This document shows positions 9,262 through 16,319 of a stretch of 64,000 bases of DNA, piece after piece. The notes below the pieces were generated by a model, which worked only from the letters and a program-made list of their open reading frames with translations, ran no database searches and was not told the origin of the DNA. Position 1 is the first letter of the stretch, and each line of letters begins with the position of its first letter. Both the position numbers and the translations under genes were made by a program. Source of the stretch: Vibrio metschnikovii CIP 69.14 (GTDB lineage: Bacteria; Pseudomonadota; Gammaproteobacteria; Enterobacterales; Vibrionaceae); assembly GCF_000176155.1 (NCBI RefSeq), contig NZ_ACZO01000005.1, positions 186,001-250,000 on the forward strand, given 5' to 3'.

Positions 9262-10521
9262 CTAGAGTCGTATCGTCATACCATCACTGAGTGATTGACG
9301 GTAGGCACGCAGTGCAGGAATAAAGCCTATCATGGTGCCAGCCACTTGCACATAGCCAAGCAGTTGCCACTCATAATGAGTGAGGGCTTGGAGTTGTAGT
9401 TGAATACCATATTGACTCGCGACGATAGGGGAAGCGACAGCAAGCACAAGATATAAGCCGATTAAACCGGTGACAATGCCTAATAAGGTTAAGACACTCG
9501 CTTCGCTGATCAGTAAGGCAAAAATGTGTTTTGGTTGTGCGCCCATCGCACGTAAAATCGACATTTCACGACGACGTTCTTGCAGGCTAGTCAATAAGCT
9601 ACTTAGCATGCCGAGTAATCCGGCAATAACGACAAAAACCGACACCGTCATTAATGCTTGCTCTGCAACGGACATCATTCCCCACAGTTCATGCAGTGCT
9701 ACACCGGGTAGAATGGCACTTAATGGTTCCGCTCGGTATTGGTTAATTTGTCTTTGTAGCGCAAAGGTCTGAATTTTTGAATGCAAACCGAGTAGCATCG
9801 CCGTGATTTGCTGCGGTTCAAATTCGCGCTGCTTTAACTCTTCTTTGCTCGGGGTATTGCCTAAATTTGCCCCAGACTCCCAGCCAACATGGATCGCTTC
9901 AATCGCTTCAAGAGATACGTGGACGGTTTTATCTACTGGTGTGCCGGTTGGCGCTAAAATGCCGACGACAGTAAAAGGCAGATTATCGTGCCGACTGAAG
10001 CCGACATCACTGATGCCATGAGCGATAATGATCTCACTGCCTAAGTGATAACCGAGTTGTTTGGCGACGTCGGCACCGAGTACAGTCTCAAATAAGCCGG
10101 AAAACTCTCTGCCTTGAGAAAAAGTAAGTGGTTGCTTACTTCCATAGCGAAAGTGTTCAAAGTAGTTATGGTTGGTGCCCATGACACGAAAACCACGGTG
10201 TGAATCGCCCAGTGAAATCGGGATAGCCCATTTTACGGCGCGATGCTGGCTAAATTCTTGATAGCTTTTCCAATCAATATTATTGGTCGCGTTGCCAATC
10301 CGAAATACCGAATAAAGCAGAAGATTCACTTGCCCAGAGCGGCCTCCGACAATCAGGTCGGTGCCTGAAATGGTATTAGCAAAACTGCTCTTTGCTTGGG
10401 TGCGAATGCGCTCAACGCCCATTAATAAAATGACGGAAATTGCTACGGTAAGAATGGTTAATACAGCGGTGCTTTTACGATTCAGTAAGCTTTTCCAAGC
10501 TAACGTAGTGATTACGTTCAT
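9262..10521 (-). CDS. ABC transporter permease, MacB/LolC-FtsX type, zinc locus
   Basis: The 419-residue protein has the MacB/FtsX layout. One N-terminal membrane segment (about residues 18-36) is followed by a large periplasmic domain (about 40-285) and three C-terminal membrane segments (about 287-315, 335-365, 385-405). The intracellular loop LQERRREMSILRAMGAQPKHI is the typical coupling motif before the second-last segments. Such permeases usually drive extrusion or mechanotransmission rather than classical import, which makes a role in zinc acquisition mechanistically unusual. Its ATG overlaps the stop of the ATPase gene by four bases (ATGA). Confidence 0.85.
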   Translation of the reverse strand: MNVITTLAWKSLLNRKSTAVLTILTVAISVILLMGVERIRTQAKSSFANTISGTDLIVGGRSGQVNLLLYSVFRIGNATNNIDWKSYQEFSQHRAVKWAIPISLGDSHRGFRVMGTNHNYFEHFRYGSKQPLTFSQGREFSGLFETVLGADVAKQLGYHLGSEIIIAHGISDVGFSRHDNLPFTVVGILAPTGTPVDKTVHVSLEAIEAIHVGWESGANLGNTPSKEELKQREFEPQQITAMLLGLHSKIQTFALQRQINQYRAEPLSAILPGVALHELWGMMSVAEQALMTVSVFVVIAGLLGMLSSLLTSLQERRREMSILRAMGAQPKHIFALLISEASVLTLLGIVTGLIGLYLVLAVASPIVASQYGIQLQLQALTHYEWQLLGYVQVAGTMIGFIPALRAYRQSLSDGMTIRL

Positions 10522-11234
10522 GCAATACCTCGGGCTTGATTGATGGTAGGTAAGTACACACTTCGCTCAAACAGTTTCTCTAAAGTTGGATCGTGGCTAA
10601 CAAAAACTAGGGTTGTGCCGACACGATTGGCTTCATCTAATAACAGCTCGATAAAGGCACTGCGGTTATCGTAATCGAGTGCGGAGGTGGGCTCATCGGC
10701 AATCAGTAGTGGCGGATCGCCAATCAATGCTCTTGCTGCGGCAACGCGTTGTTGTTGACCGATACTTAATTCCGTCACCGGCTTATTAAGCAGTGTGTCA
10801 CTGAGCTTCAGTTGAGCGAGTAACTGTTTGGCTCGCTCGCGGATATCTCCCGAGACGTTAGTGCGACGATGAGCTGAAAATTGACAGGGCAGAATGACGT
10901 TATCAATCACTGACAAGTAAGGTAATAAGTTAAATTGTTGGAAAATATAACCAATATTGTCAGCGCGAAATTTATCTCGTTGGCGAGATTTGAGTTTAGC
11001 TAAGTCATGACCGAGTAAGTGGACATGGCCTTGAGTGGCGGTATTAATTCCGGTCAGTAAGCTTAGTAAGGTAGATTTACCACAACCACTTGGACCCTTT
11101 ACAAAAAGATGTTGCTTGGCAAGCACGCTCAAAGCATCAATATGGAGGGTTGGTTGAGGATTATTTGGCCACTGAAATTGTACATCGATAAGGTCAATTA
11201 CGGGAGTGGCGCTTGGCAGCGGTTGGCTGTTCAT
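10518..11234 (-). CDS. ABC transporter ATP-binding protein, zinc locus
   Basis: A LolD/MacB-type nucleotide-binding subunit. Walker A GPSGCGKS lies at about residues 47-54, a Q-loop within GYIFQQFNLLPYLSV, Walker B LLIADEPTSALD, and a switch histidine in VFVSHDP. The signature motif is LSIGQ rather than LSGGQ, which is tolerated in the family. I chose the ATG at 11234 (238 aa), which has AAGGA upstream; a GTG one codon earlier is less likely. It is translationally coupled to the permease. Confidence 0.88.
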   Translation of the reverse strand: MNSQPLPSATPVIDLIDVQFQWPNNPQPTLHIDALSVLAKQHLFVKGPSGCGKSTLLSLLTGINTATQGHVHLLGHDLAKLKSRQRDKFRADNIGYIFQQFNLLPYLSVIDNVILPCQFSAHRRTNVSGDIRERAKQLLAQLKLSDTLLNKPVTELSIGQQQRVAAARALIGDPPLLIADEPTSALDYDNRSAFIELLLDEANRVGTTLVFVSHDPTLEKLFERSVYLPTINQARGIA

Positions 11235-11314
11235 CACTTATCCTTATTTGATGGAAAATCGGGTAAGCCTGGCTTACCCGATTGGGGCGTGAACGCTTAC
11301 ATCGGCTGATGCAT

Positions 11315-11935
11315 TTACAGTGACAGGCGAGTTTGTTGTTTGGTCAGCTCAACGGCGGTTTGCGTACGCTCGGTGAGTAAATTAACCAGCATTTTTTCCG
11401 TGCTTGGGAACAAGGCGAACCATTCCGTATTGATCTGAGTGAGCGCGCCAACATTTTCACATTGATAGTGATATTGCGCAGTAAATTCACCGTGTTGATG
11501 CTTGTGATCGTGATGCTTATGATCGTCATGGTCATGGTCATGGTCATGCTTATGATCATGTCCGTGATCATGATGAGCATGATCGCTATGATCGTGGTTA
11601 TCTTTGTCGCCACTTAGGGTGTGGCTAACATGGGTTTCTTCCAATTGACATTTCGCTGCCGAGCTTAAGGTAAACAGTGACTCTGCTTGTCCTAAGATAT
11701 CTAATGCGCGATTAAGTGCTTGAACTTGGGTTTCGTTGTGTGGTGCGTGCTCAAAACCCACCACATCTGCGCCCGGAGCAGTGATCTCAATCAGCAAATC
11801 CGTGCCATCTTGAGCGATGTTAAGCTCAACTTGTCCATGAACATGAGCATCGTGTTGACGAAATTCTTGATGAGCAAACGCGGCGGTTGATAATACGGCA
11901 GAAATACTTAAGGCAAGCAAAGGTTTAGTTAGCAT
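11315..11935 (-). CDS. zrgA: Zinc-uptake protein ZrgA, histidine-rich periplasmic (DUF2796)
   Basis: The 206-residue protein has a signal peptide (cleavage near residue 21, AFA|HQEF). It begins with the family motif HDAHVHGQVELNIA. A low-complexity His/Asp tract spans residues 114-148, with His at nearly every second position, and is an obvious metal-binding region. In Vibrio cholerae the zrg locus is described as a second zinc importer beside ZnuABC. The repeat-like codons of the tract create an antisense-like second frame with no independent support. It is second in the locus, 59 bases after the DUF2607-like gene. Confidence 0.85.
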   Translation of the reverse strand: MLTKPLLALSISAVLSTAAFAHQEFRQHDAHVHGQVELNIAQDGTDLLIEITAPGADVVGFEHAPHNETQVQALNRALDILGQAESLFTLSSAAKCQLEETHVSHTLSGDKDNHDHSDHAHHDHGHDHKHDHDHDHDDHKHHDHKHQHGEFTAQYHYQCENVGALTQINTEWFALFPSTEKMLVNLLTERTQTAVELTKQQTRLSL

Positions 11936-11994
11936 AGTGTTGATTCCATAACATAGGGATAGTAAATATTGTGTTGGTTAATGTATTGAACGGT

Positions 11995-12288
11995 TCAACG
12001 TTTTGGTGGTGAACGTGCTACATAAGTAATGTAGTCGAGTACCAAACAAAATGGGCTAACGATGGCTAGTATAAAACCCTGTGCTGGCCAGATAGGGATG
12101 ATCAGAGTGGCATGCTCAAGGCCATGTTTCATTACGGAAAACAGTTGGCAATGATGATCGGTATGTTGAGTTGGATGAATGTCTAATTGATGATTTATCA
12201 CGGCGATATTGAGCCACAGCACCAACAATACGGTCAGTATACTGACAGTGTTGGTCGATAGACGTAAAGGCTGTGGTTTGACCATCAT
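11995..12288 (-). CDS. DUF2607-like small membrane protein, first gene of the zinc locus
   Basis: The 97-residue protein has one clear N-terminal hydrophobic segment (about 15-32) and a second near residues 60-85. Between them lies a His-rich loop: HQLDIHPTQHTDHHCQ gives six His and one Cys, followed by KHGLEH. The overall form fits the DUF2607 family found in Vibrio, although I assign this from memory of the family shape. The His/Cys loop and its place immediately behind the Zur-type palindrome point to zinc handling at the membrane. No enzymatic motif is seen. Confidence 0.65.
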   Translation of the reverse strand: MMVKPQPLRLSTNTVSILTVLLVLWLNIAVINHQLDIHPTQHTDHHCQLFSVMKHGLEHATLIIPIWPAQGFILAIVSPFCLVLDYITYVARSPPKR

Positions 12289-12303
12289 CTTATACCCAAT
12301 ACA

Positions 12304-12338
12304 ACAAGAAGATTGTTATAGTATAACAATCTTCTTGT
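12304..12338 (-). promoter_or_regulatory. Zur-type operator with embedded promoter of the zinc locus
   Basis: This is a perfect palindrome: 17-base arms (left ACAAGAAGATTGTTATA) around a single central G. The core GATTGTTATA-G-TATAACAATC closely fits the gammaproteobacterial Zur box (GAAATGTTATAnTATAACATTTC pattern). On the minus strand a -35-like TTGCCA (12340-12345) and a TATACT/TACTAT -10-like sequence inside the palindrome place the start of transcription just before the first gene (ATG at 12288). Zinc-replete repression by Zur is the natural reading. Confidence 0.85.
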
Positions 12339-12354
12339 CTGGCAAGCCTTAAGG

Positions 12355-12912
12355 TTATTTTTCTAGCTGTTGTTGAATGAGCGATAGTAGGTTTTGAATA
12401 GCATCGTCATTTAAAGCGCCTTCTTGGACAAATTGCACGATACCCTGTTTATCGAGCACGATGATCGCTGATGAGCGGTTTTGTAACTGCCAACTTTGTG
12501 CCACGATACCCGCTTGGTCAAGGACAATCGACGACCAAGGGAAATCGGTTTTGCTGCTTTGAGCCGATGATTTTACAAACGAGCCCGTTCCCCATACCGC
12601 ATCATTTTGATTAATGATCGTTGTAGTTTGGTATACATCACGAGGAAACTCTGCTGCGGTGAGTGCGGTCATGAGAGGGGCGTTCATTTCCTTGGCGGCG
12701 CTTCGACCAGCAATAGCTTGAATCACTCGAACCTTACCTGGGAGTTGAGTGCTACTCCATGGTACAAACTGAGTGTCTTTACCCTCCAATATCACTTCGC
12801 CATATTTTGCGACGTCGACGGCTGGCAGTGGTTGACCGAGTACTAGATTGTGTGCTGACGCAACGAGACTATGAGTGGCGATCAATAGAGTGAGTAGTAT
12901 TTTTTTTATCAT
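12355..12912 (-). CDS. ytfJ: YtfJ-family periplasmic thioredoxin-fold protein
   Basis: The 185-residue protein has a signal peptide ending near residue 20 (VASA|HNLV) and matches E. coli YtfJ (184 aa) in length and in motifs such as LGQPLPAVDVAKYGE, VRVIQAIAGRSAAKE and SSAIIVLDKQGIVQFV. The fold is thioredoxin-like but no CxxC is present, so a redox role is not indicated. The function is unknown. Its start overlaps the stop of the upstream barrel-like gene by four bases, so the two are probably co-transcribed. Its stop is 16 bases before the Zur palindrome of the next locus. Confidence 0.85.
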   Translation of the reverse strand: MIKKILLTLLIATHSLVASAHNLVLGQPLPAVDVAKYGEVILEGKDTQFVPWSSTQLPGKVRVIQAIAGRSAAKEMNAPLMTALTAAEFPRDVYQTTTIINQNDAVWGTGSFVKSSAQSSKTDFPWSSIVLDQAGIVAQSWQLQNRSSAIIVLDKQGIVQFVQEGALNDDAIQNLLSLIQQQLEK

Positions 12913-13586
12913 GGTAAGTCCGTTTTAGTAAATAAGTGGTTTAAGTTGATGGTGTATCGGTATGCAAGGACCGCATTGTGTTCTTGAAATTGGTAATTAC
13001 TGTTATTGACGTAGGGACTAAAATTATAGAGCAAGAACGCATGTTTGCCTTTTTTGATCTCTAAATAAACCCCGACCGCCTGACCAAACTCACTAAGTTT
13101 GATGTTTTTTGTCTCGCCAAACTCGGGATGTAGGGGCTGAGTAATTTGATAATTACCACTCAGATTAAGATAACCTAGCCCAATACCAATCCCCGTTTTT
13201 ACTTGCCATTTCTCTGGCTGGTGGCGATTAAAATGGTAAAAAAATAATGGCATCGCATACAGCGCATAGCCAGATATTTTGGTATCAAGATTGGTTAGCT
13301 GATTGTTTTGATGAAGCGTTTGTCGATTAACTTTGACGAGATTGCCATCCAGTTGAAATTGTACGCCCAACGCACTTTGCTCTGAAAGATAATAGCCTTT
13401 TGATAAGAGAGAGACCGTTGGAGAAAGAGCGAGCTTATTATTCATTTGTGCAATGTTTTGATCGGACTCGTCGCGCACATCAATGTTGTTGGTGGTTAAT
13501 TGTAGACCCAGATTGAGCTCAATAGCGCAAATTGGGAGGCTATAGCAAAGAGTAAAAATAACGCTCGTTCTTAAATAATTGATCAT
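12909..13586 (-). CDS. Unassigned secreted protein, probably outer-membrane beta-barrel
   Basis: I chose the ATG at 13586 (225 aa), since AAAGAG lies upstream and it places the signal peptide (INYLRTSVIFTLCYSLPICA) at the true N-terminus; an ATG seven codons earlier exists. The mature protein shows alternating hydrophobic/polar strands with aromatic ends (GLQLTTNNIDV, YALYAMPLFFYHF, GIGIGLGYLNLSGNYQ, GQAVGVYLEI, AFLLYNFSPYV, NAVLAYRYTINL). This suggests an 8-stranded barrel like OmpW/OmpA-type outer-membrane proteins. I do not recognise a family. It is coupled to ytfJ by ATGA overlap. Confidence 0.6.
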   Translation of the reverse strand: MINYLRTSVIFTLCYSLPICAIELNLGLQLTTNNIDVRDESDQNIAQMNNKLALSPTVSLLSKGYYLSEQSALGVQFQLDGNLVKVNRQTLHQNNQLTNLDTKISGYALYAMPLFFYHFNRHQPEKWQVKTGIGIGLGYLNLSGNYQITQPLHPEFGETKNIKLSEFGQAVGVYLEIKKGKHAFLLYNFSPYVNNSNYQFQEHNAVLAYRYTINLNHLFTKTDLP

Positions 13587-13625
13587 AACAGAATGCTCTT
13601 TCATCATTTAATGAGCCATTAATCA

Positions 13626-13655
13626 GCTCGCTTCGTTGATATTGCTGAAGCGAGC
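13626..13655 (-). terminator. Stem-loop downstream of msrA
   Basis: A perfect 9-bp inverted repeat (GCTCGCTTC / GAAGCGAGC) with a 12-nt loop lies 27 bases after the msrA stop. On the minus strand it is followed by TGATTAA, not a proper U-tract, so termination is plausible but unproven. Confidence 0.4.
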
Positions 13656-13681
13656 GTTATATTAGTGAGCTCGATTATTCC

Positions 13682-14305
13682 TCACAAAAAGCACACCCCT
13701 GTACCACCAAGGCCACAATATCCTTGCGGGTTTTTAGCGAGGTATTGCTGGTGAGAACTTTCCGCAAAATAATAAGCGCCAGCAGGAGTAATTTCGGTGG
13801 TGATCTCCGTTTTATGGTGTTCGCTTAGCAAAGCTTGATATTCTGCGCGGCTTTGCTCTGCTAGCGTTTGCTGTTCATCGGTGTAAGTGTAGATCACCGA
13901 ACGATATTGAGTTCCTAAATCATTGCCTTGGCGCATACCTTGGGTTGGATCGTGATTTTCCCAGAAGGCTTGCAACAGTGTTCTCAAGGGTAACACCTTA
14001 GGATCGTAGATCACTCGGACGACTTCCGCATGGCCAGTTTTACCCGTACAAACTTCTTGATAGGTTGGGTTTGGAGTAAAGCCGCCAGCATAGCCGACAG
14101 AAGTAGAAACGACACCGTCTAAACGCCAAAATAAACGTTCCGCTCCCCAAAAACAGCCCATTCCAATCAGTAATTGCTCTTGTCCCGCGCTAGGTTTGCT
14201 GCTTAGGGGGGTATGATGGATAAAATGTTTGTCTTCAAACTCGATGGGAGTAGCACGGCCTGGTAAGGCTTGATCCGCTGAAATAAGCGAAGATTTGTTG
14301 AGCAT
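13682..14305 (-). CDS. msrA: Peptide-methionine (S)-S-oxide reductase MsrA
   Basis: MsrA reduces methionine-S-sulfoxide in proteins and free methionine. The catalytic motif [16 protein letters not shown] holds the nucleophilic cysteine (about residue 52). The resolving cysteines lie in the C-terminal [12 protein letters not shown]. The approximately 40-residue N-terminal extension before the catalytic domain is the same as in E. coli MsrA (212 aa); length here is 207. It is divergent from tamA, as in E. coli. Confidence 0.95.
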   Translation of the reverse strand: MLNKSSLISADQALPGRATPIEFEDKHFIHHTPLSSKPSAGQEQLLIGMGCFWGAERLFWRLDGVVSTSVGYAGGFTPNPTYQEVCTGKTGHAEVVRVIYDPKVLPLRTLLQAFWENHDPTQGMRQGNDLGTQYRSVIYTYTDEQQTLAEQSRAEYQALLSEHHKTEITTEITPAGAYYFAESSHQQYLAKNPQGYCGLGGTGVCFL

Positions 14306-14600
14306 AGCAATTCCTTATTAGTCATAGTCAATGGAACGTTGAGTGAAATTCTGTGTCTCACTGATACAATTTTTATTCAACATCGGATGCGATTGATCCA
14401 GAGTATTGTTCTGGAATATCAGCATTGATGATGTGATGACGTTCGTTGTTCGTCTTACGTGCCGAGATCGCTTTATCGCCACATCTGCGTGTAATCTATT
14501 GGCGCGTGAGCGATTATCCTACAGACTTCTTATCCTATAGTCGGTATGATTTAAAGTCTATTAACCTGAATTGCGGTAAGGCGCTTAACCACTATTTAAC
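14306..14600. other. Divergent msrA/tamA intergenic region
   Basis: These 295 bases must hold the promoters of msrA (minus) and tamA (plus). I see no ORF with a ribosome-binding site, no strong inverted repeat and no recognisable operator. A TATAGT/TATGAT-like stretch about 50-65 bases before tamA is a possible -10 element but is weak evidence. Confidence 0.4.
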
Positions 14601-16319
14601 ATGAGATCACTCCCATTCTATGTACTATTCGCGACGTTATTCTTCTCCTGCACTGTGTTGGCGAAAGTCGATTTAACCATTCGAGGATTAAGCGGCGATC
14701 TAAAAGATAACGTCGATGCCTATCTGTCCTCAATATCGACCAGCGATTACTCGACCCAGTTACGTTTTCAGTCGCGTCTAGAACAAAGGATAACCGCTGC
14801 ATTAAATGCGCTAGGTTACTATCACCCGACGTTTGTTTTTGAAGTCACGGAACCGGATCGAGCGATGACGGTGCATGTTTCTCCCGGAGAAGTGGTACGT
14901 TTGGCGGTGGTTGAGATCGTGATTGAGGGAGAAGCGCAGCAAGATGCGGATTTTGCTCGCGTGATTGAACGTAGTGGCTTAAAGGTTGGTGAGACACTGA
15001 ATCATAGCCAATACGATAGCCTTAAATCCTCCTTGCGTAACTTAGCGCTCCAAAAGGGGTATTTCGATGGCGATTTTCAGTTAAGTCGTTTGGAAGTGGT
15101 TCCCGATCGGCATCAAGCGTTCGTTCGTTTACACTTTGACAGTGGCATTCGCTATCATTTTGGCGCCACGTCGATCTCTGGGAGTCAAATTGAAGAGGTT
15201 CGTGTTCGTTCACTGCAACCGTTTAAACAAGGTGATCCTTATTTAGTCTCACAAGTTGGTCAATTTAACCTTAACCTAGCCAATACGGATTGGTTTTCAT
15301 CGGTATTCGTCAAACCCGATTTGGAACAGTTAAATCCTGAGCAGCGTGAATTACCTATGGTGGTTGCTTTAGCGCCAAAAGCGCGTAATCAACTAGAAAC
15401 GGGTATTGGTTATTCAACCGATGTTGGCGTAAGAGGCTCATTAAAATGGAAGAAGCCGTGGTTAAATGAGTATGGCCACAGTTTTGATAGCAGTCTATCG
15501 ATATCGGGTCCTGAACAGAGTATTACCGCAGGGTATAAAATTCCTCTCGAAAATGTGCTTCATGAGTATTACCGTATTCAATATGGTATGAAGCATGTCG
15601 ATAATCGAGATACTGAAAGTCTTGAATCTAATCTCGTGCTAGAGCGTCATTGGTTGCTTGATAGTGGCTGGCATCGAACGGTGTTTTTGCGCTATCTGAT
15701 TGAAAGTTATGAGCAGGGTTTACAAGATGATGGAGCGCAATTTTTAATGCCAGGCATTACTTATACCCGTACTCGTACACGGCTGAATCGCTCGTTATTA
15801 ACTTGGGGCGATAAGCAAACTATCACCTTAGAATACGCCGATCCCTCAGTGATTTCGGAAACTCGAGCCACTCGAGTCCAAGCTGGTAGCTCTTGGGTCA
15901 GAAGCTTAGGTGAGCGTCATCGTGGCCTATTCAGAATTGACGGCAGTGCCAACTTTGCCGACGAGTTCGATAAGCTCCCTCCTTCGCTGCGTTTTTTTGC
16001 AGGTGGAGACAACAACCTACGTGGTTATGGTTATCAATCTATTTCGCCGCGGGATGCCAGTGGCTCGTTAACGGGGGCGAAATACATGGCCACCAGCTCA
16101 TTAGAATATCAATATCGAATTGGTGGTAATTGGTGGGCTGCGCTGTTTGTCGATTATGGTGATGCTTTTAATGACACCCCTGATTGGAAAACGGGGACCG
16201 GATTTGGTTTGCGTTGGGTTTCACCCGTGGGGCCGCTGCGACTTGATTTTGCATGGGGATTAGACTCTGAGCCCGGCGATCGATTCAAACTGCATTTTAC
16301 GTTAGGGCCTGAATTATGA
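14601..16319 (+). CDS. tamA: Outer-membrane translocation and assembly protein TamA
   Basis: TamA is an Omp85-family barrel that works with TamB. A signal peptide ends near residue 21 (VLA|KVDL). Three POTRA domains follow (about residues 22-265, e.g. RLAVVEIVIEGEAQQDADF and HFGATSISGSQIEEVRV). A C-terminal 16-stranded barrel has the Omp85 lid-lock type motif FFAGGDNNLRGYGYQSISP. The protein ends at residue 572, close to E. coli TamA (577 aa). Its TGA overlaps the tamB ATG by four bases. Confidence 0.95.
   Translation: MRSLPFYVLFATLFFSCTVLAKVDLTIRGLSGDLKDNVDAYLSSISTSDYSTQLRFQSRLEQRITAALNALGYYHPTFVFEVTEPDRAMTVHVSPGEVVRLAVVEIVIEGEAQQDADFARVIERSGLKVGETLNHSQYDSLKSSLRNLALQKGYFDGDFQLSRLEVVPDRHQAFVRLHFDSGIRYHFGATSISGSQIEEVRVRSLQPFKQGDPYLVSQVGQFNLNLANTDWFSSVFVKPDLEQLNPEQRELPMVVALAPKARNQLETGIGYSTDVGVRGSLKWKKPWLNEYGHSFDSSLSISGPEQSITAGYKIPLENVLHEYYRIQYGMKHVDNRDTESLESNLVLERHWLLDSGWHRTVFLRYLIESYEQGLQDDGAQFLMPGITYTRTRTRLNRSLLTWGDKQTITLEYADPSVISETRATRVQAGSSWVRSLGERHRGLFRIDGSANFADEFDKLPPSLRFFAGGDNNLRGYGYQSISPRDASGSLTGAKYMATSSLEYQYRIGGNWWAALFVDYGDAFNDTPDWKTGTGFGLRWVSPVGPLRLDFAWGLDSEPGDRFKLHFTLGPEL

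Noticed and set aside
11344..11613. An 89-codon second frame over the zrgA histidine tract
   Set aside because: Its Met/Ile/Thr-rich sequence is the shifted translation of the CAT/GAT repeats; ZrgA in the main frame has signal peptide and family motifs.
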